This document shows, piece after piece, positions 1 through 8,869 of a stretch of 64,000 bases of DNA (positions are counted from its first letter, which is position 1; the number at the start of each line of letters is the position of its first letter). The stretch is from Halalkalibacter sp. APA_J-10(15) (GTDB taxonomy: Bacteria; Bacillota; Bacilli; Bacillales; Bacillaceae_D), in assembly GCF_023017105.1 (NCBI RefSeq), contig NZ_JALKEV010000006.1:124001-188000 (forward strand), in the 5' to 3' direction. The translations under genes were made by a program, and so were the position numbers. Under the pieces are notes generated by a model. It was given only the letters and a program-made list of their open reading frames with translations. It made no database searches and was not told where the DNA came from.

Positions 1-152
1 GTTTGCTCACTTAATTCTTCACTAAATTCTGCAGAATAGTCACGTTCAGCATGCGCATCCATTTCCACTAAAATCGCTTCCGCTTGACAACGGTTTCCAT
101 TTCCCCAATAAGAACAGTTTGATACATGACACTTCACAACCGGCTTGGCCAT
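1..152 (-). CDS. DUF1540 domain protein, 3' end beyond window
   Basis: The minus-strand reading frame starts with ATG at 152 after a strong GGAGGG ribosome site and runs off the left edge, so about 50 N-terminal residues are visible. They begin MAKPVVKCHVSNCSYWGNGN and continue RCQAEAI, giving the cysteine pattern C-x4-C-x8-C typical of the small DUF1540 proteins of Firmicutes, which are presumed metal-binding. An acidic stretch follows (HAERDYSAEFSEEL). It is the same strand as zur and lies downstream of it. The function is unknown in the family; the assignment rests on the cysteine pattern and small size. Confidence 0.75.
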   Translation of the reverse strand, partial: MAKPVVKCHVSNCSYWGNGNRCQAEAILVEMDAHAERDYSAEFSEELSEQ

Positions 153-218
153 TTGTATCCCCCTCCTGATTTTTAGCTTGTACAAGCGAAGGGAAATCAC
201 TCGTGTGAAGTGTTGGCA

Positions 219-632
219 TTATGACTTACAATCTTCACACTTACCATAAATTTCGAATTTATGTCCTGTTACCTCAAAGTCAGGATATGAACTTGAAATC
301 GAATCCATTGGACAGTTATCAATATGCTTTGTTTTCCCGCATTCTAAGCAAATTAAATGGTGATGGTGAGAGTTCGTAGAACATGTAAAACGAAATCGTT
401 TTTCTCCGTCTAATTCTGTTGTTTCCAATATTCCTAATTCCGAAAACAAAGCTAAATTACGATAAATCGTGTCAAAGCTCATACCTGGGTAATCAGGCTG
501 TAAGAACTCTAACACATCTTTAGCCGACAAATACCTTTTTTCGTTCGCAAATAGATGTAGCATATCCTCACGTTTACCTGTGTGCTTATATCCACGTTCC
601 TTTAGGCAATCCATTGCTTCTGTTACATTCAT
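219..632 (-). CDS. zur: Fur-family zinc uptake repressor Zur
   Basis: A Fur-family metalloregulator of 137 residues, the usual length. The N-terminal winged helix (about 1-80) contains the recognition region FDTIYRNLALFSELGIL. A HHHHLICLECGK segment and a later CEDC pair provide the two CxxC motifs of the structural zinc site, and nearby histidines form the regulatory site. It lies directly downstream, on the same strand, of a zinc-type ABC importer, 46 bases after the last permease. That neighbourhood and the B. subtilis order (yqfV is zur) favour Zur over Fur or PerR. With zinc bound it would repress the importer through the box at 3164-3178. The ATG at 632 is preceded by AGGAGTGG. Confidence 0.9.
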   Translation of the reverse strand: MNVTEAMDCLKERGYKHTGKREDMLHLFANEKRYLSAKDVLEFLQPDYPGMSFDTIYRNLALFSELGILETTELDGEKRFRFTCSTNSHHHHLICLECGKTKHIDNCPMDSISSSYPDFEVTGHKFEIYGKCEDCKS

Positions 633-678
633 TCCTAACCACTCCTCTTACCGATGTAGCCTGTATATAATTGACGAT

Positions 679-1509
679 TTATTTAAATAGTACCTGCTTT
701 CCTTTCTTATATACTAACACCAAAGTAAGAATAAACAAAGCAACAATCACGATCATCCCACCTGTAGCAATCATAAACTGATAAGAAAGGTACATGCCCA
801 TTAATACAGCAAGTTCAGCAAAGATAATCCCATATAAAAGGAGTTGCTTAAAGCTTTTCGCTAATTGAATACTCGTTGCCACGGGAATGACAATCAAAGC
901 GCCTATTAACAAAATACCGACGACTTTAATCGACATCGAAATCATAAATGCTGTTAAAATGGCAAAAATTAAATTGATTGCTCGTACAGGAATTCCTGAT
1001 GTTTTTGCGAACTCGTGATCAAATGATACGGAAATAAACTCTTTGTATAAAAGTAAAACAACCGATAAGATCACAATTGTCGTTGCTAAAATAAAATAGA
1101 TGTCACCCATTGTTACACTGACAATGCTTCCAAACAAGTACGAATACCATTCCTGATAGCCCGTCCTTGCTAAGCTAATGAAAATTGCACTCAATCCAAT
1201 CCCTGTAGACAAAATGATTGGAACAGCTAATTCCTGAAAATCCTTATAAATCAATCGTAGCCGTTCTGTCAACAGAGCCCCTACTATCGCAAACAATAAA
1301 CCGAAGAAAATAGGACTAACAGATGAAAACCAATGACTCATCGTTCCTAATAAAACACCTGCTGATATTCCTGTTAACGTAATATGTGAAATCGATTCTG
1401 AAATAACAGACACTCTTCGAACGAGTAAAAACGAACCAATAATTGGTGCTATCAACCCAATGATCACTCCTGCAACGATCCCACGTTCAATAAATGATAA
1501 TTCAATCAT
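679..1509 (-). CDS. znuB: zinc/manganese ABC transporter permease (ZnuB family), copy 1
   Basis: A 276-residue hydrophobic protein of the ABC-3 family with about eight membrane segments. It contains the conserved stretch VRRVSVISESISHITLTGIS, in which the SHITL-like motif contacts the ATPase, and a C-terminal GGMIVIVALFILTLV segment. Its start overlaps the end of the second permease gene by eight bases, which indicates one operon: ATPase, permease, permease, zur. Family members import Zn or Mn across the cytoplasmic membrane. Linkage to zur points to zinc. Two non-identical permeases could form a heterodimer, as in the manganese Mnt systems, so metal specificity is inferred. Confidence 0.88.
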   Translation of the reverse strand: MIELSFIERGIVAGVIIGLIAPIIGSFLLVRRVSVISESISHITLTGISAGVLLGTMSHWFSSVSPIFFGLLFAIVGALLTERLRLIYKDFQELAVPIILSTGIGLSAIFISLARTGYQEWYSYLFGSIVSVTMGDIYFILATTIVILSVVLLLYKEFISVSFDHEFAKTSGIPVRAINLIFAILTAFMISMSIKVVGILLIGALIVIPVATSIQLAKSFKQLLLYGIIFAELAVLMGMYLSYQFMIATGGMIVIVALFILTLVLVYKKGKQVLFK

Positions 1510-2356
1510 ATAAGTCGACCTTCTTTCTCTTGATTGTCGTTTTTACCGTTAGTGAAAGAAGTAAGATACAAACAGCCACCATCACAATCATTCCACCAGG
1601 TACAACATCGAGATAAAAGGCTGAAATAAGACCAACAATAACTGAAAGCTCACCAAATACGATCGAATAAACAAATAATTGCTTAAAGCCTTTTGCAAAT
1701 CGCATCGCTGCTGCAACAGGTAACGTCATAAGTGCTGATACGAGTAAAATTCCGACGATTCTCATTGAAACAACAATGACTAAAGCCACCATCACAATAA
1801 AAATAAAATGAACGAGCTTTCGATTAATTCCTGACACAATGGCTTGATCTTCATCAAAGGATAAAAAGAATAATTCCTTAAAAAATAGTACAATCACAAT
1901 AAAGACAAAGCCTGTAATGACAGTTATTGTCCATACATCTTGTCTACTGACTGCCATAACAGTTCCAAATAAATATTGAAACAAATCATTATTAAAACCA
2001 TTTGCTAATGAAAGAAAAACAACACTTAACCCAATACCACCTGATAAAATAATTGGTATCGCAATTTCTTTATAATACGTATACGCTGTTCTCAGCTTTT
2101 CAATTAGCAATGAGCCAATAACCGAAAAGAACATCCCCATCGAATAAGGACCAACAACAGGAAGCTGAGGCCATGTCTTACCGATAAATAAACTTGCAGC
2201 AATTCCAGCTAGCGCAATATGAGATAAGGCATCTGCAATAAGAGAGAGTCTCCTCACAACAAGAAAGACACCTAATAGCGGAGCCAAAAAACCAATTAAT
2301 ATTCCTGCATATAGTGCATTTTGTAGAAACTCGTACCGTAAAAACAACTCAACCAT
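1502..2356 (-). CDS. zinc/manganese ABC transporter permease (ZnuB family), copy 2
   Basis: A 284-residue ABC-3 permease and a paralogue of the next gene, sharing the VRRLSLIADALSHIALAGIA pattern and a GGMIVMVAVCILLL end. The open frame extends to 2488, but the upstream part overlaps the ATPase gene, so the ATG at 2356 (MVELFLRYEF) was chosen. It follows GGGGGTCATTAACGAA, in which the ribosome site overlaps the ATPase stop codon and so allows translational coupling. About eight membrane segments are visible. No substrate-binding lipoprotein is encoded nearby, so the importer must use one from elsewhere. Confidence 0.87.
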   Translation of the reverse strand: MVELFLRYEFLQNALYAGILIGFLAPLLGVFLVVRRLSLIADALSHIALAGIAASLFIGKTWPQLPVVGPYSMGMFFSVIGSLLIEKLRTAYTYYKEIAIPIILSGGIGLSVVFLSLANGFNNDLFQYLFGTVMAVSRQDVWTITVITGFVFIVIVLFFKELFFLSFDEDQAIVSGINRKLVHFIFIVMVALVIVVSMRIVGILLVSALMTLPVAAAMRFAKGFKQLFVYSIVFGELSVIVGLISAFYLDVVPGGMIVMVAVCILLLSLTVKTTIKRKKVDLYD

Positions 2357-2360
2357 TTCG

Positions 2361-3131
2361 TTAATGACCCCCATGATTATGAGTGAGCAAATGTACGTCA
2401 TGACCATAAAAGGCCGATAAGTCTTGATTGGCTTCAAAATCAGCTGTGTTGCCATGAAAATGAAGAGACTTATTAAGACAGGCAACATCTGTTACATGAT
2501 TAGTCATTGCCCCAATGTCATGAGTCACCATAATCAATGTAATGCCTTTTTCACAATTTAATTGATCAAGTAAGGAATAAAATTGCTGTACACTTTTCAC
2601 ATCAACACCAACTGTCGGTTCGTCAAGAATAAGAAGCTCAGGATCACTAACTAAGGCACGAGCGATAAAGACACGCTGCTGCTGACCCCCAGAAAGTTCG
2701 CCAATATTTTGGTGAAGATATTCACTCATTCCTACTATTTCAACCGTCTCTCTAACTTTTTGCCTATGCGCTTTTGTTAAGAAACGAAACATCCCCACTT
2801 TTCCATACAATCCCATTGATACGACCTCAAATACAGTAGCAGGAAAACCACTATTAAAACTGTTAGCCTTTTGTGAAACAAACCCAATTTTATCCCACAT
2901 ACGAAATTTAGACACTTTCGTACCGAACAATTCTATTTGACCTTGTTGCATCGGTAACAAGCCAAGCATTAACTTAATAAGTGTAGATTTACCAGAGCCA
3001 TTTGGTCCAACTAATCCTAAAAAGGCTCCCCTCCGTACAGTAAAAGATATATCCTCAAGGACGTTTCGATGATCGTAACGAAAAGAAACTTGATTCATTT
3101 TTATGGCTTCATTTAATTGCTGTTTCGTCAT
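2361..3131 (-). CDS. znuC: zinc/manganese ABC transporter ATP-binding protein (ZnuC-like)
   Basis: An ABC ATPase of 256 residues. The Walker A is GPNGSGKST near residue 42, the signature is LSGGQQQR, and Walker B is LLILDEP followed by a TH switch histidine. It is first in the operon and energises the two downstream permeases. The C-terminus is histidine-rich (FYGHDVHLLTHNHGGH), a feature common in zinc-system ATPases and perhaps metal-binding. The start ATG at 3131 is preceded by AAGGTGG. A sigma-A-like promoter and a Zur-box-like sequence lie upstream. Assignment to zinc rather than manganese rests on the linked zur. Confidence 0.88.
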   Translation of the reverse strand: MTKQQLNEAIKMNQVSFRYDHRNVLEDISFTVRRGAFLGLVGPNGSGKSTLIKLMLGLLPMQQGQIELFGTKVSKFRMWDKIGFVSQKANSFNSGFPATVFEVVSMGLYGKVGMFRFLTKAHRQKVRETVEIVGMSEYLHQNIGELSGGQQQRVFIARALVSDPELLILDEPTVGVDVKSVQQFYSLLDQLNCEKGITLIMVTHDIGAMTNHVTDVACLNKSLHFHGNTADFEANQDLSAFYGHDVHLLTHNHGGH

Positions 3132-3163
3132 CTTTGTCCACCTTCTTTATTCATATAATTGAG

Positions 3164-3178
3164 TAAGAATAATTACGA
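3164..3178. promoter_or_regulatory. candidate Zur operator
   Basis: Read on the minus strand the site is TCGTAATTATTCTTA. The B. subtilis Zur box is TCGTAATnATTACGA; the left half matches perfectly and three positions in the right half differ. It lies between the predicted promoter and the ATPase start, about where a repressor would block early transcription. Confidence 0.6.
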
Positions 3179-3198
3179 TTTAAATTGTATCCTTTCCT

Positions 3199-3226
3199 AT
3201 TATAGACCTTTTTTGTCATCTGTCCA
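3199..3226 (-). promoter_or_regulatory. sigma-A-like promoter of the zinc importer operon
   Basis: On the minus strand the -35 is TGGACA (3221-3226) and the -10 is a consensus TATAAT (3199-3204), with a 16-base spacer. Transcription would begin near 3192, just upstream of the Zur-box-like sequence. Confidence 0.6.
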
Positions 3227-3293
3227 CCCATAAGCTATACTAATGAAAAGTTCCTTCATTTTATTGAAAACTGATTTGGTTAGGAGTGCTAGT

Positions 3294-4841
3294 ATGTCTA
3301 CTTTATTTGCGATCGTTGATATGGGATCGAATTCGATACGTCTTGTCATAAATGAAATTGAAAAAAATGGACGTTATAAGGAGCTATATAATTTTAAAAC
3401 CGTTGCACGATTAAGCTCTCACCTTGATGATCAAGGTATTTTATCAAATAATGGGATTCAATTGATTCTTGATACGTTATCTCGTTTCCAAACCATTTTG
3501 AACGCTCACCGAATTAAAAATGTGCAGATTATTGCTACTGCTGCGATGCGCAAAGCTGAAAATAAACAAGAAATTATCAAATTAATAAAAAAGAAACTAA
3601 ACCTCGACATCCAAATTTTATCTGAATATGAAGAGGCTTTTTATGGTTACTTAGCAGTCGTTAATTCGATGTCAATTGAAACCGGACTTACGATTGATAT
3701 CGGTGGTGGAAGTACAGAGATTACTTATTTTCATAACAGAAAGCTCGTTTACTATCATAGCTTTCCATTTGGAGCCGTTACGTTGCAAAAGCAGTTCTTT
3801 TCTTCTGATCGGTCGCAATCGAAACAAATTCAGCTATTACGAAGGTTCATCTTAAATCAACTCAAGTCCTTATCGTGGCTAAAGTCACTAACAGTCCAAT
3901 CTGTTATCGGCATTGGCGGGAGTGCTCGTAATTTATCTTTGATACACCAGAGGCAATCACAATATCCACTTACGGGTATCCATCAATATGAATACCCTAC
4001 AAGCGAACTCATGCAGTTGAACCAACAGCTTCAACGAACGAATTACGAACAGCGTTTAACGATTGATGGTTTATCAAAAGATCGAGCGGACATTATTATA
4101 CCTGCAGCTGAAGTAATTGCATCCATTGTTCATTATGTTAAAGCCGAAACATTCATTATGAGTCGTAAAGGATTAAGAGACGGTGTCTTTTATGAAGAAT
4201 TACTACGTAAGATGGAAACAACCTTTTTTCCTAATGTCGCTGAGGAAAGTTTATTTCAATTAGCAAAATCCTACGAAATACAATTGAATCAAGCTAATCA
4301 AATTCATTTCATCGCAAAGAAATTATATGAACAACTCTCACCTCTTATGGTGAACCATAATGAAGATGAAACCTTGCGCATCCTTCGTTATGGAGCGAAT
4401 GTTTTTTATATGGGGCAATACATTAATCAGGAAATGAGTAGTCAAAATACGTTTTACTTGCTAACAAACATGACCATTGATGGTTTAAGTCATCAGGAAC
4501 GGCTCGCGATCGCTTTACTTGCTTCCTTCAAATCAAAATCTCAGTTACAAGCATACGCGAAGCCTTTCAAAAAACTTTTATCTAAGACCCATTTGAAATT
4601 ATATGAAACATTAGGTGCTATTTTAAAAATCGCTTATGTCCTTGATTGTACACATCAAAAAGCCATTATCGATATCGGACAAATAAAAAAAGGTAAAACA
4701 GGCTACGTCATTCCTATTATTTATAAGAATGACCCTTACTTTGAGCAATTTTACGCAGACAAATATATAAAACATTTAGAAAAAGCGCTAAAACACTCCT
4801 TTGCCTTACATTTTCAAGAGGCTACCGTTCTATCTCACTAA
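3294..4841 (+). CDS. ppx: exopolyphosphatase, Ppx/GppA family
   Basis: A 515-residue Ppx/GppA phosphatase that would release phosphate from polyphosphate ends (or act on pppGpp). The actin-like fold is marked by FAIVDMGSNSIRLVI at the N-terminus and TIDIGGGSTEI near residue 130. IGIGGSARNL and an IMSRKGLRDGVFYE segment follow, and then a C-terminal HD-type helical region. An earlier ATG at 3243 exists, but the ATG at 3294 has a TAGGAG site eight bases upstream and starts directly on the fold (MSTLFAIVDMGSN). It is followed 67 bases later by ppk, the matching synthase. Ppx versus GppA activity is not resolved from sequence, though the ppk partner favours Ppx. Confidence 0.9.
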   Translation: MSTLFAIVDMGSNSIRLVINEIEKNGRYKELYNFKTVARLSSHLDDQGILSNNGIQLILDTLSRFQTILNAHRIKNVQIIATAAMRKAENKQEIIKLIKKKLNLDIQILSEYEEAFYGYLAVVNSMSIETGLTIDIGGGSTEITYFHNRKLVYYHSFPFGAVTLQKQFFSSDRSQSKQIQLLRRFILNQLKSLSWLKSLTVQSVIGIGGSARNLSLIHQRQSQYPLTGIHQYEYPTSELMQLNQQLQRTNYEQRLTIDGLSKDRADIIIPAAEVIASIVHYVKAETFIMSRKGLRDGVFYEELLRKMETTFFPNVAEESLFQLAKSYEIQLNQANQIHFIAKKLYEQLSPLMVNHNEDETLRILRYGANVFYMGQYINQEMSSQNTFYLLTNMTIDGLSHQERLAIALLASFKSKSQLQAYAKPFKKLLSKTHLKLYETLGAILKIAYVLDCTHQKAIIDIGQIKKGKTGYVIPIIYKNDPYFEQFYADKYIKHLEKALKHSFALHFQEATVLSH

Positions 4842-4843
4842 TC

Positions 4844-4871
4844 TTTACATAAAATTTACAATCGAATGTTA
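4844..4871 (+). promoter_or_regulatory. candidate PhoP (Pho box) repeats before ppk
   Basis: TTTACA occurs at 4844-4849 and again at 4855-4860, exactly 11 bases apart, and a weaker ATGTTA sits one further period on at 4866. The B. subtilis PhoP site consists of TT(A/T/C)A(C/T)A hexamers spaced by five bases. The fit is good for two repeats but PhoP usually needs three or four, so this is tentative. Confidence 0.4.
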
Positions 4872-4908
4872 AAATGAAGTAATGAACTGTAGAGGAAGGT
4901 TGAGTTAC

Positions 4909-7029
4909 ATGGTGCAAAGTCAAAATGATACTAAAAAAATAATGATAGACCTTGAAAACCCAGCTTATTATAACAATCGAGAATTAAGTTGGCTTGCATT
5001 TAATGAACGTGTATTAGAAGAAGCTATTGATGAGCGAAACCCTTTGTTAGAACGACTTAAATTTTTAGCCATATTTAGCTCAAATCTTGATGAATTTTTT
5101 ATGGTCAGAGTGGCTGGACTCCAAGACCAAGTAAAGGCAGGATTTAATAAACCAGAAAACAAGGCTGGATTAACACCTAAGCAGCAGCTTAGTCGCATCT
5201 CGAAAAAAAATCACGCATTAGTGCAATTACAAGATAACGTGTTTACTGAAACATTGCTACCGATGCTTTACCATGAAGGATTTCAATTCTTATCTATTGA
5301 TGAATGTGATGTTGAACAACTTTCCTTCCTAGAGGATAAGTTTCAGCACTACATTTTCCCAGTTTTAACACCAATGGCAATAGACGCCTATCGACCTTTT
5401 CCAATGCTTCTTAATAAGAGCTTAAACCTCGCTGTCTTATTAACGAAGCATGGTCAATCAGACCGTGATCAGCTCGCTATCGTTCAAGTTCCTGCAGTAC
5501 TAACAAGATATATACAGCTACCTGAAACAAAAGGTAAGGAACAATATATATTACTTGAACATGTCATTAGCCATTTTATTTATCAATTATTCAAGGGATA
5601 TACTGTGAAGTCCGTTTCACCTTTTCGAATAACAAGAAATGCCGATTTAACGATTCATGAAGAGGGGGCACGAGACTTGTTAAGTGAAATTGAAAAGGAA
5701 TTAAAAAAACGAAAATGGGGCGAGGCAGTCCGCCTTGAAATGCAAGAAGGAATGATGGATCAAAATGTTCTGCATTTGCTTCAAGATGTACTTGAATTGC
5801 ACGAGAATGATATTTATTCGTTACAAGGGCCTTTAGATCTTACCTTTTTATTTAAGCTTTATAAACAACTATCTATAGAACATGAGCATTTAGCCAATGA
5901 AACATGGATTCCACAACCTCCAGAGGATTTAATTGGTGAAGAAGATATTTTTGATGCTATCTCAAAAAAAGATATTTTCTTACATCATCCATATGAGTCC
6001 TTTCAGCCTGTCGTTGATTTCATGACTAAAGCGGCTGATGATCCAAATGTATTAGCCATTAAACAAACGCTCTATCGTGTGAGTGGCGATTCACCGATCA
6101 TTCACGCATTAGCACTCGCTGCAGAAAATGGAAAACAAGTGACCGTCCTAGTCGAGTTAAAAGCACGCTTTGATGAAGAGAATAATATTCAATGGGCAAA
6201 AAAACTAGAAAAAGCTGGCGTTCACGTCATTTATGGCATTACTGGCTTAAAGACACATAGTAAAATTACGCTCGTTGTACGTCATGATCACGGACAAATT
6301 CAAAGATTTGTTCATTTAGGTACTGGTAATTATAATGATTCGACGGCAAAGCTATATACCGACATGGGGCTATTAACTTCAAATGAGAAGATTGGTATTG
6401 ATGCAACGAATTTTTTTAATCATTTAAGCGGCTATAGCGAAAAGCCTAATTGGCACTTTCTATCTACCGCTCCACTTGATATTCGCGATACGTTCGTCAT
6501 GCTTATAGAACAAGAGATTCAAGCTCATCTCGAATCAGGAAACGGACGAATTATCGCCAAAATGAATTCACTTACTGACAAACCGTTGATTTTAAAGCTA
6601 TATGAAGCTTCTCAAGCCGGAGTAGAAATAGATTTAATAGTAAGAGGAACTTGCTGTCTTCGCCCAGGTATCGAAGATGTGAGTGAAAATATTCGTGTGA
6701 TCAGTATCGTTGACCGTTTTCTTGAGCATAGCCGTATTTTTTATTTTCATCATGGCGGAGACGAAAGGTTCTATCTGTCTTCGGCAGATTGGATGACACG
6801 CAATATGGAAAAAAGAATCGAAATTCTCTTTCCGATTATCTCACCTTCCATACAAGCGCGAATTAAAGATATTTTAGAACTCACCTTAATGGATAATATG
6901 AAAGCACGTGAACAAAAACCCGATGGAGATTATCAATACATCGAACGCCCCGCTCAAAAGCAACCGATACAAAGTCAACTGTACTTCTATGAAATGGCTT
7001 CCCGTTTTTTTATAAGCGACGCTGAATAG
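4909..7029 (+). CDS. ppk: polyphosphate kinase 1
   Basis: Polyphosphate kinase 1, 706 residues, close to the family length of about 690. It reversibly transfers the ATP gamma-phosphate to polyphosphate. The N-terminal domain starts YYNNRELSWLAFNERVLEEA. The two phospholipase-D-like halves carry the active-site histidines in KTHSK (His450) and LEHSRIFYF (His607), and HLGTGNYND follows the first. The ATG at 4882 lacks a ribosome site; the ATG at 4909 (MVQSQND) has AGGAAGG nine bases upstream. It pairs with ppx upstream. A hairpin terminator follows the stop codon. Confidence 0.95.
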   Translation: MVQSQNDTKKIMIDLENPAYYNNRELSWLAFNERVLEEAIDERNPLLERLKFLAIFSSNLDEFFMVRVAGLQDQVKAGFNKPENKAGLTPKQQLSRISKKNHALVQLQDNVFTETLLPMLYHEGFQFLSIDECDVEQLSFLEDKFQHYIFPVLTPMAIDAYRPFPMLLNKSLNLAVLLTKHGQSDRDQLAIVQVPAVLTRYIQLPETKGKEQYILLEHVISHFIYQLFKGYTVKSVSPFRITRNADLTIHEEGARDLLSEIEKELKKRKWGEAVRLEMQEGMMDQNVLHLLQDVLELHENDIYSLQGPLDLTFLFKLYKQLSIEHEHLANETWIPQPPEDLIGEEDIFDAISKKDIFLHHPYESFQPVVDFMTKAADDPNVLAIKQTLYRVSGDSPIIHALALAAENGKQVTVLVELKARFDEENNIQWAKKLEKAGVHVIYGITGLKTHSKITLVVRHDHGQIQRFVHLGTGNYNDSTAKLYTDMGLLTSNEKIGIDATNFFNHLSGYSEKPNWHFLSTAPLDIRDTFVMLIEQEIQAHLESGNGRIIAKMNSLTDKPLILKLYEASQAGVEIDLIVRGTCCLRPGIEDVSENIRVISIVDRFLEHSRIFYFHHGGDERFYLSSADWMTRNMEKRIEILFPIISPSIQARIKDILELTLMDNMKAREQKPDGDYQYIERPAQKQPIQSQLYFYEMASRFFISDAE

Positions 7030-7030
7030 G

Positions 7031-7060
7031 CAAAGACGGTTCCTCCGTCTTTGCTTTTCT
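7031..7060. terminator. terminator between ppk and the convergent kinase gene
   Basis: The nine-base-pair stem CAAAGACGG/CCGTCTTTG (7031-7039 with 7045-7053) is followed by CTTTTCTT on the plus strand. It sits between convergent genes. Confidence 0.75.
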
Positions 7061-7063
7061 TAT

Positions 7064-8134
7064 TTATTGGCTTTCCCTTTCCATATGTGTTGGTATAGTA
7101 ATAGTCACCGTTGTACCTACATTATACGTACTTTTAATTTGAAAGCTACCACCATGATCCTCAACAATTTTTTTACAAAGGGCCACTCCAATACCCGTTC
7201 CACTTTTTTTAGTTGTGAAAAAAGGGCGACCGATTTGAGCAAGAACGTCCTCAGGAATACCTTTTCCATTGTCCTCAACTGAAATCGTATAGTATTCGTT
7301 ATTCAAAGTAGTCTGAATATGCAACCTGCGTTCTACGTGCTCCTGTTCAAAAGCTTCAATTGCATTTCGTAAAAGATTTAACATGACTTGCTTAATCATT
7401 GATTCATTTACAAGAACTTTAACCTCTGACTCAATAAATTGATACGATAAATGAACGTTATGCAATAAACATTCTGATTTCATAATCTCGACTAATGACT
7501 GCATAATATCCAATGGTGAATGAATATTTCGACCACTTTTCTTCTTTGATACCGAAAGAAAATCTTCTATAATCGCATTCATACGATCAAGTTCAGATAA
7601 AATCGTGGAATAATATTTTTCATAATCATTTGTTAAATTAGATAGCTGCATAAATCCTTTGATGACCGATAATGGATTACGTAATTCGTGAGCAACACCT
7701 GCAGCAATATGTGACACCGCTTCCATTTGATGATGAAAGGTTAATAAATTTTGAAACTGCTTTTGTAAACTTTTGTCTTCTATACAAATGATCACACGAT
7801 CCATCGAGTAAGGTAATGCTTTCACAGAGTAAAGATTTTCTTCTAGTTCACATTCTACTGTCACACGTTCCCCACTCATCAATACTTTTTTTGTAGCAGT
7901 TTTCATAGCTGAAAAAATCGGATGACTTAATTCCATTTCAGTTAATGATTTGTGTACAACATTATTTTCTTCAAGACGTAACGATTCTAAAACCGAATCA
8001 TGACATTTAACAATATACAGCTGGTTATTTACTTCAAGATAAGGAATGCCAAGATACTCCATCAACTTGTAGTCTGGTTCATTCGAATGACCTTTTTTTA
8101 TGGATATGATCGAATTCATATGAGATGCATCCAT
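7064..8134 (-). CDS. soluble PAS-containing sensor histidine kinase (Kin-like)
   Basis: A 356-residue histidine kinase without membrane segments. A PAS-like sensor domain covers about residues 20-125. The phosphoacceptor region AHELRNPLSVIKGF (His149) follows, and then the ATPase domain with N-box NLLRNAIEA, DNGKGIPEDV and KKSGTGIGVALCKKIVEDHGG. The H-box resembles the sporulation phosphorelay kinases KinA-KinE of Bacillus. No response regulator is adjacent, as is usual for orphan sporulation kinases. The ATG at 8134 follows AGGAG by eleven bases and is preferred over the ATG at 8188. A role in sporulation initiation is inferred; other PAS kinases share these motifs. Confidence 0.82.
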   Translation of the reverse strand: MDASHMNSIISIKKGHSNEPDYKLMEYLGIPYLEVNNQLYIVKCHDSVLESLRLEENNVVHKSLTEMELSHPIFSAMKTATKKVLMSGERVTVECELEENLYSVKALPYSMDRVIICIEDKSLQKQFQNLLTFHHQMEAVSHIAAGVAHELRNPLSVIKGFMQLSNLTNDYEKYYSTILSELDRMNAIIEDFLSVSKKKSGRNIHSPLDIMQSLVEIMKSECLLHNVHLSYQFIESEVKVLVNESMIKQVMLNLLRNAIEAFEQEHVERRLHIQTTLNNEYYTISVEDNGKGIPEDVLAQIGRPFFTTKKSGTGIGVALCKKIVEDHGGSFQIKSTYNVGTTVTITIPTHMERESQ

Positions 8135-8389
8135 TAAATATCGCACTCCTTTTTTTACCTTTGTAAAGCAATTTCTATCACATTCCACAAATTAACAAGG
8201 CTATACATGCACATGTATTCATTAATAAACTTTCGACTAACTTTCTAGAAAATCCTTTTTTTTACTTAAATTATTTCTAGTTTTTCGAATTATACTCTTT
8301 GATTAAATCACCATTTATGATCGTTTTCATATACTAAACACATAAGCGTAGCCCATTTTATCATTAAGTATGTTGAAAGAGGTGTCCTG

Positions 8390-8644
8390 ATGAATAGTAT
8401 TATGCAACAGCTTGTTAATCAGAAAGTTAATTCGATCACATCACCTGAACTTATTCAATTAGCAAAGCAATATAACGTTGCTTTAAGTAAATCACAAGCA
8501 GATAAAGTGATCACTATTTTACGTTCAGAACATATTAATGTCGCTGACCAAGCACAACTCGAACGCATGCTACATCGTCTCCAAACGGAAGTCGATCCAT
8601 ATGTCACATCCGTCATTCAGCAGCTTTTAAAGCAATTTCTATAG
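8390..8644 (+). CDS. yqfT: YqfT-like small protein (DUF2624)
   Basis: A protein of 84 residues, probably helical and cytoplasmic, with no cysteine clusters or membrane segment. Its sequence pattern (SPELIQLAKQYNV, SKSQADKVITILRS) and its position between nfo and zur match YqfT/DUF2624 of B. subtilis. The function is not known. The ATG at 8390 is preceded by GAGGTG. It is transcribed divergently from the kinase gene and convergently with nfo. Confidence 0.75.
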   Translation: MNSIMQQLVNQKVNSITSPELIQLAKQYNVALSKSQADKVITILRSEHINVADQAQLERMLHRLQTEVDPYVTSVIQQLLKQFL

Positions 8645-8671
8645 GCGTTGTGCGAAGCCGTTACAACGATT

Positions 8672-8815
8672 TTAAGGGTTGTTATGAATTTGGGTTCTTT
8701 CAAATATCGTGTAACGAGTGAAGCGATTACCACCCGCGAATTCACTTGGATCTTCTTTGATTTCTCCGTAACCACTTCTGTAAAATATAACGTTTTCATT
8801 TTTATAAAAAAACGT
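8672..8815 (-). pseudogene. coding-like fragment without a start codon
   Basis: One minus-strand frame reads ENVIFYRSGYGEIKEDPSEF, then AGGNRFTRYTIFERTQ, and stops at 8672-8674. The composition looks like a genuine folded small protein, unlike the other frames here. The frame is open only from 8815, has no ATG, GTG or TTG and no ribosome site, and its beginning overlaps the terminator stem. It may be a remnant of a gene, or a small gene damaged at its 5' end. I do not recognise the family. Confidence 0.3.
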
Positions 8816-8850
8816 TTAGTCCGCTTCCTCGCATAGACTAAACGTTTTTT
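8807..8850. terminator. bidirectional terminator between yqfT and nfo
   Basis: A 15-base-pair perfect stem joins 8807-8821 (ending AACGTTTAGTC) and 8836-8850 (GACTAAACG then T-run), with T-tracts on both strands. It sits between convergent genes. Confidence 0.85.
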
Positions 8851-8869
8851 ATTTTTAAATGGGATATCA

